Origin: Microbacterium sp. USTB-Y
Lineage (GTDB): Bacteria > Actinomycetota > Actinomycetes > Actinomycetales > Microbacteriaceae
Length of the DNA: 64,000 nt
Direction: 5' to 3'
NCBI RefSeq assembly: GCF_023703415.1
Contig: NZ_JAGMTU010000001.1
Span: 372,001-436,000, forward strand
Numbering within the stretch: position 1 is the stretch's first letter; each line of letters starts with the position of its first letter. The notes beneath the pieces are model-generated. The model did not search any database, was not told the origin of the DNA, and saw only the letters and a list, made by a program, of their open reading frames with translations. Of this stretch, positions 28,675 through 37,557 are shown one piece after another. A program made the translations under genes and the position numbers.

Positions 28675-30659
28675 CCTCCCGTCTGTCCGCGCTGATCGAA
28701 CGCGCCCGCACGCACAAGCCGATCACGGCGCTCACCCTCATCGGCGTGCTGCTGCTGCCCGCCGTGCTGGGCGGAGTGCTCGTCGCCGCCCTCCAGGATC
28801 CGACGCAGCATCTCGACACCATGACGGCGGCGATCGTGAACGACGACGAGCCCGTGAAGGTCGACGGGCAGCTCGCGCCGCTCGGCCGTCAGCTCTCCGC
28901 GGGTCTCGTGAAGGGCACCGGCGCGAAGGACGAGAACCTCACCTGGGTCGTCTCCAACGAGAAGGACGCGGCCGCGGGGCTCAAGGACGGCACCTACCAG
29001 GCCGTCGTGCGGATCCCCAAGGACTTCTCCGCCGCCGCGGTCTCGGGCGGCAGCGCGATCCAGGATCCGGGGGCCTCGGCGGAGCAGGCGACCATCTCGG
29101 TCACGACGGCGCCGCAGGCTCGCGCCGCAGACGGCCTCATCGCGAACCAGATCGCCGCCACGGCCGCCGCGACCATGGGCACGACGATCTCGAAGAGCAC
29201 CCTGCAGAACGTGCTCGTCGGGTTCAGCACCCTGGGCGACAAGATCGGTCAGGCCGCCGACGGCGCCGACCAGCTCGCGAACGGCGCGAAGTCGGCCGCT
29301 ACCGGAGCCGCCGCACTACCCGACGGCGCGACCAAGCTCGCCGACGGGGCGGGCCAGCTCGCCGACGGCGCGTCCCAGCTCTCGAACGGCCTCGGCACGA
29401 TCGCGAACGGCATCACATCCGCGCAGACCGGTGCGAACCAGGTCGGCGCCGGGCTCGCGCAGGGGGCGGATGCACTGCAGGCGCAGGGGCTCGTGCCGGC
29501 CGACGTCAGCGGAGTCGCGGCGGCGACCGCGAGCAACGCGAAGACGTCGGCGGACCAGACTGCGGCACTTGCCGAGAAACTCGGCCAGCTGGCACAGGAC
29601 TGCGCCAAGACTCCTTCGCTCGCCTCCGCAGACTTCTGCAAGTCGGTGGGCGGCGCCGCGCAGGATGCGATCACAGCGGCCACGTCCGCCGGCACCGCCA
29701 GCGGCTACGCCGCTGCCTCGGTCACCGCGCTCTCCCAGTTCAACACCGCCGCCACCTCGAAGGTCGCCGGCCAGCTCCGCACCGCAGCCGACGGCATCAA
29801 CCAGCTCTCCGCAGGGCTCGGCCAGCTCGCCGACGGCACCTCTCAGAGCGCGACCGGTGCGGGGAACCTCGCCACCGGCGCCACGGGGCTGCAGTCCGGG
29901 GCGACGCAGCTCGCCGACGGCGCATCCCAGCTCAGCACCGGCATCGGATCCCTCGCGACCGGCACATCGAGCCTCGCCTCGGGTCTGCACCAGGCGGCGG
30001 ATTCGCTGCCGAAGCGCACCGACAGCCAGGCGTCCTCGCTCGCCGAGGTCGTCGCGGATCCGGTCAAGGCCGACACCTCGGGCGGCATGTTCGGCCCCAC
30101 CGCGATCCCGCTGCTGGCGGCCGTGGTGCTGTGGTTCGGCGGTCTCGTGTCGTTCCTAGTGATGCGCGCCTTCACCGCGCGGGCGCTCACCTCGCGCCGC
30201 CCTTCGGCCCTGCTCGCGCTGCGCGCGTTCGCCCCGGCCGCCGCCCTCGGTGCGGGCCAGGGTCTGCTGGTGGCGCTCGTGGTCGAGGTCGTGGCGAAGT
30301 ACGACCCGTCGCGCTGGTGGGGCTTCGCCGGCGTCGCCGTGCTGGCGGGCGTGGCCTTCGCCGCGGTGAACCAGGCGCTCGTCGCCGTGCTCGGCGGGAT
30401 CGGGCGATGGCTCGCGGCGATCATCGGCGTGGCCGCGCTCGGCGCGGGGATCATCTCGACGCTGCCCGGCTGGCTCGCCGCGATCGCCGGGTTCCTGCCC
30501 ACATCGCCCGCGGCGACGGGCCTGCTCGGCGGCGACGGCACGGGCTCGGCGATCGCAGCACTCCTGGTCTGGACCGTGCTGGCGCTGGTCGCGACGACCC
30601 TGGCCGTGACGGCCCGGCGCACCACGAGCGCGAAGGCGGTCCTCGCCCTCGCGGCCTGA
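28671..30659 (+). CDS. YhgE/Pip-like membrane protein, partner of the MMPL exporter
   Basis: A 662-residue protein of the YhgE/Pip type. It has an N-terminal helix (about 17-42), a long extracytoplasmic segment and a C-terminal membrane block of five to six helices from about 465. The external part contains two clusters of the family's coil-forming repeats (LADGAGQLADGASQLSNGL and a second near 385-440). YhgE proteins are seen with phage receptors, Esx systems and MMPL exporters, but their activity is unknown. The start overlaps the MMPL stop (ATGA), so both are made together under TetR control. Confidence 0.88.
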   Translation: MTSRLSALIERARTHKPITALTLIGVLLLPAVLGGVLVAALQDPTQHLDTMTAAIVNDDEPVKVDGQLAPLGRQLSAGLVKGTGAKDENLTWVVSNEKDAAAGLKDGTYQAVVRIPKDFSAAAVSGGSAIQDPGASAEQATISVTTAPQARAADGLIANQIAATAAATMGTTISKSTLQNVLVGFSTLGDKIGQAADGADQLANGAKSAATGAAALPDGATKLADGAGQLADGASQLSNGLGTIANGITSAQTGANQVGAGLAQGADALQAQGLVPADVSGVAAATASNAKTSADQTAALAEKLGQLAQDCAKTPSLASADFCKSVGGAAQDAITAATSAGTASGYAAASVTALSQFNTAATSKVAGQLRTAADGINQLSAGLGQLADGTSQSATGAGNLATGATGLQSGATQLADGASQLSTGIGSLATGTSSLASGLHQAADSLPKRTDSQASSLAEVVADPVKADTSGGMFGPTAIPLLAAVVLWFGGLVSFLVMRAFTARALTSRRPSALLALRAFAPAAALGAGQGLLVALVVEVVAKYDPSRWWGFAGVAVLAGVAFAAVNQALVAVLGGIGRWLAAIIGVAALGAGIISTLPGWLAAIAGFLPTSPAATGLLGGDGTGSAIAALLVWTVLALVATTLAVTARRTTSAKAVLALAA

Positions 30660-30682
30660 CCGTCGCCTGCCCCCGCCTTGAG

Positions 30683-30755
30683 CCGCGAGACCGATCCTCC
30701 GTCCCGAGACCGCGCAAGAATCGTGCGGTCTCGGGACGGAGGATCGGTCTCGCGG
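30683..30755. terminator. Perfect 31-bp inverted repeat between convergent genes
   Basis: Arms 30683-30713 and 30725-30755 are perfectly complementary with an 11-base loop. It lies between the YhgE-like gene and the AI-2E gene, so it probably ends both transcripts. Both ends carry the GAGACCGA/TCGGTCTC boxes seen again in the 47.4-47.95 kb array. Confidence 0.85.
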
Positions 30756-30769
30756 TCGGTGACTCCGGC

Positions 30770-31891
30770 TCAGGCCGTGCGCGCCTCATCCGGCGGGACG
30801 ACCTTCGCATCCTGCGCGGGGAACACCACCTTCTGGATGATGATGATCGCGCTCGCGGCGACCGGGATCGCGACGAGCGCCCCGAGGATCCCGCCGAGCG
30901 CGCCGCCGCCGACGGCCGCGATCACGACGAGCGCGCCCGGCACCGCCACCGCCCTGCTCATGATGCGCGGGCTGATGACGTAGGCCTCGATCTGCATGTA
31001 GACGAGGTAGTACGCGAACGCGATCAGCGCGGTCAGGGGCGAGACGAACAGGCAGATGAGCGAGTTGATGATGGATCCGGACAGCGTCCCCACGAGCGGG
31101 ATGAGCGAGCCGATGAACGCGATCAGGGCGAGCAGCGCCGGCAGCGGCGCCCCGATGATCGTGAGGAAGATCAGGCTCAGCACGCCGTTGATGAGCGCCA
31201 GGCTCGCCTGACCGATCACGTAGCGGCCGACCGCGCCGGACACGTCCTCGACGATCTCGGTGAACCGGGCACGACGGTAGGCCGGGACGAACCGGGCCGC
31301 GGTGCGCTTCATCCCGCGCAGCGAGGCCATGAAGTACAGGGTCAGGATCAGCACGATCGTGAAGCCGGTGAACCCGCCGGCGATGCCCGCGCCGACCGCG
31401 AGCACGCCGCCGCCGATCTTGGTGAGGTTGCCCGGATCCTTGAAGAAGTTGGCGATCCCGTCCACGGCCTGGCTGAACGAGTCGCCGTACTGGGCGGCGA
31501 GCTGCGTGTACCAGGCGCTGTTCAGCAGGTCGTCGATCATCTTCGGACCGGTCTCGATGAGGTGCGCGATCTGCTGCACCACGATCGGCACGATCGCCAG
31601 CAGGACGCCCGCGAACAGGAGCACCACCACGACCACCACGATCGCCACCGCGGCACCGCGCGGGAGCTTCCGCTCGATCAGCCGCACGATCGGGTCGAGT
31701 CCGAGGGCGAGGAACAGCGCGATCCCGATGTAGACCAGAACGGTCGAGAGCTGCCCGACGATCGCGCCGATCAGCAGGGCGACGAGGACGCCCAGGGCGC
31801 CGACGAGACCGAAGGTGAACGGCTCGATCTTCCACCCTCCGGCCGACGCGCCCGGCTCCCCCGTGATGATCGTGACCTGACGTCTGCGCAT
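30770..31891 (-). CDS. AI-2E family transporter
   Basis: A 373-residue membrane protein of the AI-2 exporter/PerM family. About eight helices are seen: a hairpin at 20-65, a pair near 75-100, and five or six from about 165 onward, with a soluble loop between. Conserved segments include GSLIPLVGTLSG and the C-terminal region near GALVVIAAVGGGALGGILGALVAIP. Members export autoinducer-2-like molecules or ions; substrate unknown. The start is the ATG at 31891, preceded by GAGGGGGC; a longer frame to 32002 is non-conserved. The gene converges on the YhgE-like gene. Confidence 0.85.
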   Translation of the reverse strand: MRRRQVTIITGEPGASAGGWKIEPFTFGLVGALGVLVALLIGAIVGQLSTVLVYIGIALFLALGLDPIVRLIERKLPRGAAVAIVVVVVVLLFAGVLLAIVPIVVQQIAHLIETGPKMIDDLLNSAWYTQLAAQYGDSFSQAVDGIANFFKDPGNLTKIGGGVLAVGAGIAGGFTGFTIVLILTLYFMASLRGMKRTAARFVPAYRRARFTEIVEDVSGAVGRYVIGQASLALINGVLSLIFLTIIGAPLPALLALIAFIGSLIPLVGTLSGSIINSLICLFVSPLTALIAFAYYLVYMQIEAYVISPRIMSRAVAVPGALVVIAAVGGGALGGILGALVAIPVAASAIIIIQKVVFPAQDAKVVPPDEARTA

Positions 31892-32018
31892 GGTGCCCCC
31901 TCGTGTCGTGCTCCGCGTCGAGCGTATGTCACGGAGGGCCCGGATCACGAGGAGCGCGCGCATCGCTGCCGGCCGACTCGGCGTCTCGCCATGCGGACGC
32001 ACGGCCTGAGCGGCGACC

Positions 32019-32315
32019 TCAGGGCGTCGCCGTGCGGATCCTGACCTCGCGCTCCATGCGCTTCTCGTGACGCTGCCTGCCCTTGACCGCCTCGGCCTCG
32101 CGGTTCTTGGGCGGCGCGGTGGTCACGAGCTGATCCAGCATGCGCCGGGTGGCCTGCGCGATCTCATCGATCGCCTGCTCGAACGCCGGCGTGTTCGCCC
32201 GGGACGGATGCGTGGAGCCGCTCACCTTCCGGACGAACTGGAGGGCGGCTTCCCGCACCTCGTCATCGCTGGTCGGAGGCTCGAAGTTGTGGAGACAGCG
32301 GATGTTCCGGCACAT
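32019..32315 (-). CDS. DUF2277 family protein
   Basis: A 98-residue protein starting MCRNIRCLHNFEPP, the hallmark of DUF2277, with the conserved cysteines (2 and 7) and His9 at the N-terminus that could bind a metal. The central part is helical and the end is very basic (RQRHEKRMEREVR). Function unknown. The ATG is six bases after a TATCGT box, with no ribosome site, so the mRNA is probably leaderless. It stands alone. Confidence 0.85.
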   Translation of the reverse strand: MCRNIRCLHNFEPPTSDDEVREAALQFVRKVSGSTHPSRANTPAFEQAIDEIAQATRRMLDQLVTTAPPKNREAEAVKGRQRHEKRMEREVRIRTATP

Positions 32316-32321
32316 GCAGCG

Positions 32322-32327
32322 ACGATA
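32322..32327 (-). promoter_or_regulatory. -10 box of a leaderless promoter (DUF2277 gene)
   Basis: TATCGT on the minus strand, six bases, ATG at 32315. Confidence 0.55.
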
Positions 32328-32332
32328 ACCCC

Positions 32333-32395
32333 GTCACCCCGCTGCGCGCGACGGTCACCCCGCGGCACGCGACGGTCGCCCTGCGGCACGTGGGC
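32333..32395. repeat. Three-unit 21-nt array
   Basis: Three consecutive 21-base units (starts 32333, 32354, 32375) beginning GTCRCCC. On the other strand the third unit contains GCCGCAGGG, close to the core of the 11.8 kb arrays. Confidence 0.7.
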
Positions 32396-32420
32396 CGGAT
32401 CCTGCAGCTGCAGGATCCGG
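32395..32420. repeat. 26-bp perfect palindrome
   Basis: Every base from 32395 to 32420 is self-complementary about the centre 32407/32408, with no loop. Its inner half contains CTGCAGCTGCAG and its flanks GGATCC. It lies 93 bases downstream of the pepA stop and could be a terminator or a dimer-binding site. Confidence 0.85.
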
Positions 32421-32512
32421 GATCGGCGGAGCGGGCCTGCCCTGGGGAGGGAAGCAGACCCGCTCCAGTCAGGATCCGGGCGGCCTCGGCGCTGCGGGAG
32501 GGGTCATGCGCC

Positions 32513-34018
32513 CTACTCCGTGCCGAACGCGCGGGCGGTCTCGAGCAGGATCCGCGCACCGAAGCCGGTGGCGCCGGCGGTGCGCCAGGAGTCGTCCTTC
32601 TCGGTCTGCATGGTCCCGGCGATGTCCAGGTGCGCCCAGGGGGTGTCGCCGGCGAAGTGCGCGAGGAACAGCGCGGCGGTGGTGGCGCCGGCGAAGGGGC
32701 CGCCCAGGTTGGCGATGTCGGCGATCGCCGAGTCGAGCTGCGGTCGGTACTTCTTCTCGAGCGGGAGCTGCCACACCGGCTCATCGACCGCCGCGGCCGC
32801 GTCGCGCACCGCATCGATCATGCGCTGGTCGTTGCCGAACACCGGGGCGGTCGCCGGTCCGAGCGAGACGAGTGCCGCCCCCGTGAGGGTCGCGATGTCG
32901 ACGATCGCGTCGACCTCGGCCTCGTTCGCGAGCACCAGCGCGTCCATCATCACCAGGCGCCCCTCGGCGTCGGTGTTCTTCACCTCGACCGTGGTGCCGC
33001 CGCGCGCCGTGAGCACGTCGCCCAGCTTGTACGCGGTGCCCGAGGGCATGTTGTCGGTGCACATGAGCCAGCCCGTCACGCGCACATCGACCCCGGCGTC
33101 GCGCAGGCCCGTGAACGCGCCCAGCACGGCGGCGGCCCCGCCCATGTCCATCTTCATGAGCAGGTGCATCGGGTCGCTCGGCTTGAGGCTGATACCGCCG
33201 GAGTCGTACATGATGCCTTTGCCGACCAGGCCCAGGTGTCGCGTCGCCCCTTCCGGCGCGTACTCCAGCCGGATCATCCGGGGCTCCTCCACCGAGCCCT
33301 GGTTGACGCCGAGCAGCCCGCCGCAGCCGAGCTCGATGAGCGCCTGCTTGTCGAAGAGCTCGACGGCGAACCCGAAGCGCTCGCCCAGGGCGACCGCGAT
33401 GTCGCCCAGATCGGTGGCGGTCAGGTGCCCGGGCGGGGTGTTCGCCAGATCGCGCGCGACGATCGCCGCACGCGCCGAGGTCACGGCGGCCGCGAGCGCC
33501 TGATCCGCGGCATCCGCCCCCGGCACCTCGAGCGACAGCGCCTCGAGCGCGACGTGCTTCGACGTCGCGCTCAGCTCCGTGTAGCGGTAGCGGCCCAGCA
33601 GCGCGCCCTCGGCGAGGGCCCGCACCGCGTCGGCCGCGGCCACGGGGCCGATCGCGGCGAGACGCAGCGCGAGCCGGGCGCGGGTCGCCGCGGCCCGCAC
33701 GAAAGCCGCCGCCGCATCGCGCAGCACGGCCGCACTCAGCTCCGCGCTCGGGCCGAGTCCCACGGCGATGAGGTCGGGGCCGGCCGCCTGCGGCAGCACG
33801 AGGACGGATCCGGCCTTCGCCTCGAAGCCGGCATCGGCGAGCGCCGCACGGTCGAAGCCGAGCTCGGGCGGCACGGCGCCGTCGCTCGTGACGCCCACGC
33901 CGAGCGCCTGCGCGTCCGCGGCGGGCGGACCCGCGGTCACCACGGCCGCGTCGAGCGCGTCGAGCCCGGGGACGGTGCGGAAGCCGGCGGGGATGAGCTT
34001 GTTCGGGCTTCGGGTCAT
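32513..34018 (-). CDS. pepA: Leucyl aminopeptidase, M17 family
   Basis: A 501-residue cytoplasmic aminopeptidase that removes N-terminal residues from peptides with two metal ions. The M17 signature NTDAEGRL is at 348-355: Asp350 and Glu352 bind metal and Arg354 is catalytic. The other metal ligands are in KGIMYDSGGISLKP and MKMDMGGAA. The N-terminal domain is typical and variable. The start has an AAGGAG site. It lies 52 bases upstream of nothing on its own strand except AbgT, whose gene ends 51 bases before it, so both may share a transcript. Confidence 0.95.
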   Translation of the reverse strand: MTRSPNKLIPAGFRTVPGLDALDAAVVTAGPPAADAQALGVGVTSDGAVPPELGFDRAALADAGFEAKAGSVLVLPQAAGPDLIAVGLGPSAELSAAVLRDAAAAFVRAAATRARLALRLAAIGPVAAADAVRALAEGALLGRYRYTELSATSKHVALEALSLEVPGADAADQALAAAVTSARAAIVARDLANTPPGHLTATDLGDIAVALGERFGFAVELFDKQALIELGCGGLLGVNQGSVEEPRMIRLEYAPEGATRHLGLVGKGIMYDSGGISLKPSDPMHLLMKMDMGGAAAVLGAFTGLRDAGVDVRVTGWLMCTDNMPSGTAYKLGDVLTARGGTTVEVKNTDAEGRLVMMDALVLANEAEVDAIVDIATLTGAALVSLGPATAPVFGNDQRMIDAVRDAAAAVDEPVWQLPLEKKYRPQLDSAIADIANLGGPFAGATTAALFLAHFAGDTPWAHLDIAGTMQTEKDDSWRTAGATGFGARILLETARAFGTE

Positions 34019-34069
34019 GGGTTCTGCTCCTTCATCCTTCGGGCCATCGGGGTCATGCGGTCGACGCGG

Positions 34070-35728
34070 TCACATCTGGACGGGTGAGCCCGGTCCCCAC
34101 GGGATGCCGAGGAGGAACCAGACGATGTACAGTGCCGCCCACGAGACGAGCATCCACAGCGCGTACGGGATCATCAGCGCGATGATCGTGCCGATGCCCG
34201 CGTCCTTCTTGTAGCGCTGCGCCACCGTCACCATGAACGGCAGATAGACCATGAGCGGGGTGAGCACGTTGACCGGGGAGTCGCCGACGCGATAGGCCGC
34301 GAGCAGCGTCTGCGGCGCGACGTTCAGGGACGCGAAGATCGGTATGAACACCGGCGCGAAGATCACCCACTTGGGCACCAGGCCCGGGAGGATGAAGTCC
34401 AGGATCAGGATCACCAGGATGAACGCGATCAGCAGCACGATCGCCGGCACCTGCGCGGTCTGCAGCGCCTCCGCGGCGGCGATGGCCGCGACGGTGGGCA
34501 GGTTCGTCCAGTTGAACAGGGCGATGAACTGGGCGATCATCAGGAACATCACGAGCAGCCCGCCGAGCGAGCCGAACGTCTTGGCGATCGCGCCGACGGC
34601 GGCGGATCCGCCCCGCAGCGTCTTCGCCCCGTAACCGTAAGCGACACCGCAGACGAGGAACGCCAGGGAGATGATGAACACGAGACTGGCCATGAACGGA
34701 CTGGTGCCGGCGACGTCGCCCGTCTGCGGTGCCCGCAGCGGCGCGCCCGGCGGGAGCGTGAGGGCGAGGATCACCAGCACGAACCCCAGCAGTGCCAGAC
34801 CGGAGAACTTCAGCCCGCGCGCCTCGGCGTCGTGGTCGATGCCGTCCGCGTCGTCGACGATCGTCATCTCGGTCCGGTCGTAAGTCCCCAGCCGCTTCTC
34901 GGTCACGAACATCGTCACCAGCAGGGCGACGATCGTGAGCAGGAAGGTGGAGACGATGCCGAAGTACAGGTTGTGCGTGACCGCGATCGGCTTCATCCCG
35001 GCGGCCGTCAGCACGCCGTTCGTGACCTCGGTGAGCATGCTGTCGCTCGGCGTGATGAGGATGTTCGCGCCGAACGCGGCCCCGACCGCGGCGAACGCAC
35101 CCGCGAGACCCGCGAGCGGATGGCGCCCGACGGTGAGGAACGCCGCGGCGGCCAGGGGCACGAGGATCAGGTAGCCGGCATCGGTGGCGACCGAGGAGAG
35201 CACGCCCACGAACAGCAGGATGACCGCGAGCCAGCGGCGCGGGGCGACTTTCACGACGCGGCGGATGAGAGCGCCCATGAGGCCGGCGTGCTCGGCGACG
35301 CCGACGCCCGCCATCGCGATCAGCACGGTCGCGACGACGCTGAAGCCGGCGAAGTTGTCGACGAAGGAGGTGAAGAAGAAGCGCAGGCCCTCGATGGAGA
35401 GGAGGTTCTGCACCGCGAAGGTGCGGGTCTCGACGATGTACTTCGGGATCACCGCCGGCTCGCCGGTGGACGTGTCGTAGATCATCCAGTGGCTGCCGAA
35501 CTGATCGTTCAGCTGCTCGAACTCGCCGGTCGACACCGGCGTGGCCACCTGATCCGTCACCGAGACCCCGACCCAGCTGAGGATCCAGCTGAGGACCGCG
35601 ATGAAGGCGATCAGGTACAGGAACATGATCGTCGGGTCGGGCACCTTGTTGCCGACCTTCTCGATCCAGTTCAGGAAGCCGCTGGACGAGTTCGCCTTCT
35701 TCAGCGCCGCGGCGTCGGCGGCGCTCAT
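34070..35728 (-). CDS. AbgT family transporter
   Basis: A 552-residue transporter of the AbgT family (p-aminobenzoyl-glutamate or drug/sulfonamide transport). The N-terminus FLNWIEKVGNKVPDP, the hairpin-like segments SDSMLTEVTNG and NWTNLPTVAAIAAAEALQ, and the C-terminal LTPLMVYLPFMVTVAQRY are family hallmarks; about 11 membrane helices. The protein could import a dipeptide or export an antimetabolite. The start at 35728 is uncertain: no ribosome site is visible and the frame stays open upstream to 35974, but the chosen N-terminus matches family length. It is divergent from the SLC13 gene. Confidence 0.86.
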   Translation of the reverse strand: MSAADAAALKKANSSSGFLNWIEKVGNKVPDPTIMFLYLIAFIAVLSWILSWVGVSVTDQVATPVSTGEFEQLNDQFGSHWMIYDTSTGEPAVIPKYIVETRTFAVQNLLSIEGLRFFFTSFVDNFAGFSVVATVLIAMAGVGVAEHAGLMGALIRRVVKVAPRRWLAVILLFVGVLSSVATDAGYLILVPLAAAAFLTVGRHPLAGLAGAFAAVGAAFGANILITPSDSMLTEVTNGVLTAAGMKPIAVTHNLYFGIVSTFLLTIVALLVTMFVTEKRLGTYDRTEMTIVDDADGIDHDAEARGLKFSGLALLGFVLVILALTLPPGAPLRAPQTGDVAGTSPFMASLVFIISLAFLVCGVAYGYGAKTLRGGSAAVGAIAKTFGSLGGLLVMFLMIAQFIALFNWTNLPTVAAIAAAEALQTAQVPAIVLLIAFILVILILDFILPGLVPKWVIFAPVFIPIFASLNVAPQTLLAAYRVGDSPVNVLTPLMVYLPFMVTVAQRYKKDAGIGTIIALMIPYALWMLVSWAALYIVWFLLGIPWGPGSPVQM

Positions 35729-35936
35729 GATCGGCGGTCCAGGGGCCGGCCGTGACGGACGAGCGGTCGGGGATCTCGGCGCAGAGTCACGTCGCGCACC
35801 TCTCTCAGCTGCTCTCGAGGCCGACGGATCCGCCCGGTCGCGGCGACGACCCTGCGGTGCCGCGTCCCCCGCAGGAGGGGCGGGCATTCGGCACAGAACC
35901 GATGATTCCGAGGCGCCGGGCCGGGTGCAACCCCGC

Positions 35937-35952
35937 CCCCCAGACCTGGGGG
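35937..35952. promoter_or_regulatory. Operator-like palindrome beside the SLC13 promoter
   Basis: CCCCCAG-AC-CTGGGGG, immediately before the predicted -35 TTGGTC (35953-35958). With the -10 TAGGGT 17 bases further on, a dimeric repressor or activator could act here. Confidence 0.4.
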
Positions 35953-35975
35953 TTGGTCCGGCTCGGCGGGGCACC

Positions 35976-35981
35976 TAGGGT
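35976..35981 (+). promoter_or_regulatory. -10 box of a leaderless promoter (SLC13 gene)
   Basis: TAGGGT with -35 TTGGTC 17 bases upstream, then seven bases to the ATG at 35989. Confidence 0.55.
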
Positions 35982-35988
35982 GAGGCGA

Positions 35989-37557
35989 ATGGATCCGATC
36001 ATCGTCACCCTGATCATCCTGGTCGTGGCCGTCGTGGCCTTCGTCTCCAACCGGATCCCGCTCGGCGCCATCGCGATCGCGGTGTCCCTCGCGCTGTACC
36101 TCACCGGCGTGCTGAGCCTCCCGCAGGCGCTGGCCGGCTTCGGCGATCCGACGGTGCTCTTCATCGCCTCCCTGTTCGTGGTCAGCGAGTCGCTGGAATC
36201 GACCGGCATCGTCGCCTGGGCGGGGCAGCAGGTGATCAGCCGGGCGGGCACCCGGCAGAGGTCCCTGCTGCTCACGATCGGGCTGCTCGTCGCCGTCGTG
36301 ACCGCGGTGATCAGCGTCAACGGCGCGGTCGCCGCCCTGCTCCCGCTCGTCGTGGTGGTGGCCGCCCGCGCACGGCTCAGCCCGTCGCAGCTGCTCATCC
36401 CGCTGGCGTTCTCGGCGCACGCCGGATCCATGCTGGCCCTCACCGGGACTCCGGTGAACATCATCGTCTCCGAGCTGGCCGAGGAGTCCGGCGGGCGCGG
36501 GTTCGGGTTCTTCGAGTTCGCCCTGGCGGGGCTGCCCCTCGTCATCGGAACGCTGGCGATCATCCTGCTCCTGGGGAAACGGCTGCTGCCGCACCGCACC
36601 CCGAAGTCCGTTCCGGTGGATCTCGAGCAACTGGCCGCCACGCTGCGCGCCGAGTACGCGATCGACGCCGACCGTGCGCTGATGACCTCCGGCCGGGGCG
36701 TCACCGAGGTCGTCGTCCCCCCGCGCTCACCGCTGATCGGCCTGCACGTGTTCCCCGGCATGTGCACGCCGAGCGGCGATCTCGTGATCCTCGGCGTCAA
36801 GCGCGGCGAGGACACGCTGTCCGACCACGGGGCCGACGTGCAGGCGGGCGACGCGCTGCTGCTCGACGGCACCTGGGACGATCTGCACCGGCACACCTCC
36901 GGCAGCGACGAGGTGCTCGTCGTGGACGACCCGGCGACCCTGCGTCGGGCCGTGCCCCTCGGGGCGGGCGCCAAGCGGGCGGCGGTGATCCTCGGGGCGA
37001 TGATCGTCCTGCTGGCGACGGGGATCGTGCCGGCCGCGGTCGCGGGGCTGCTCGCCGCGCTCGCCCTCGTGCTCACCCGCGTGGTCAGCGTCACCCGCGC
37101 CTACCGCTCCATCTCCTGGACCACGGTGGTGCTCGTCGCCGGCATGATCCCGATGTCCACGGCGTTCCAGACCACGGGAGCGGCCGCGCTCATCGCCGAC
37201 GGTCTCGGGACCTGGCTGAGCGGCGCAGGGCCGACAGCGGCGCTCACGGTGATCGTGCTCATCACGCTCGTGCTCGGCCAGCTCATCAGCAACACGGCCA
37301 CGGTGCTGATCGTTGCTCCGGTCGCGGTCGCGCTCGCCTCGACCATGCACCTCTCGCCCCTGCCCTTCCTGATGGGACTCACGGTCGCCGGCGCCGCCGC
37401 GCTGCTGACCCCGGTCGCGACACCGGCGAACCTCATGGTCATGGAGCCCGGCGGATACCGCTTCGGGGACTACGCCCGCTTCGGCCTGCCGCTGATGCTG
37501 CTGTACTTCGCCGTCGCCGTCTTCTACGTGCCGATGATCTGGCCGTTCACCCGCTGA
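35989..37557 (+). CDS. SLC13/DASS family permease with TrkA_C-like domain
   Basis: A 522-residue anion permease. The first membrane half (about 1-200) has the SLC13-type hairpin region with HAGSMLALTGTPVN. A soluble part follows (about 225-305), whose central segment (VTEVVVPPRSPLIGLHVF then VILGVKRGE) is a TrkA_C/RCK-C-like ligand domain. The second half (about 315-520) has the motif SNTATVLIVAPVA and ends LLTPVATPANLMVMEPGGYR. Substrates of relatives are dicarboxylate, sulfate or citrate; the exact one is unknown. It starts seven bases after TAGGGT. Its last 34 bases overlap the oppositely transcribed sensor gene. Confidence 0.85.
   Translation: MDPIIVTLIILVVAVVAFVSNRIPLGAIAIAVSLALYLTGVLSLPQALAGFGDPTVLFIASLFVVSESLESTGIVAWAGQQVISRAGTRQRSLLLTIGLLVAVVTAVISVNGAVAALLPLVVVVAARARLSPSQLLIPLAFSAHAGSMLALTGTPVNIIVSELAEESGGRGFGFFEFALAGLPLVIGTLAIILLLGKRLLPHRTPKSVPVDLEQLAATLRAEYAIDADRALMTSGRGVTEVVVPPRSPLIGLHVFPGMCTPSGDLVILGVKRGEDTLSDHGADVQAGDALLLDGTWDDLHRHTSGSDEVLVVDDPATLRRAVPLGAGAKRAAVILGAMIVLLATGIVPAAVAGLLAALALVLTRVVSVTRAYRSISWTTVVLVAGMIPMSTAFQTTGAAALIADGLGTWLSGAGPTAALTVIVLITLVLGQLISNTATVLIVAPVAVALASTMHLSPLPFLMGLTVAGAAALLTPVATPANLMVMEPGGYRFGDYARFGLPLMLLYFAVAVFYVPMIWPFTR

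Noticed and set aside
25404..30659. A single 1751-codon plus-strand frame spanning the MMPL and YhgE genes
   Set aside because: Only its last 662 codons make sense. The rest runs out of frame across the TetR and MMPL genes, so it is split into the YhgE-like gene starting at 28671.
34070..35974. Longer AbgT protein starting at 35974
   Set aside because: The extra 82 residues are Arg/Pro/Gly-rich and not family-like, and they run over the divergent promoter region.
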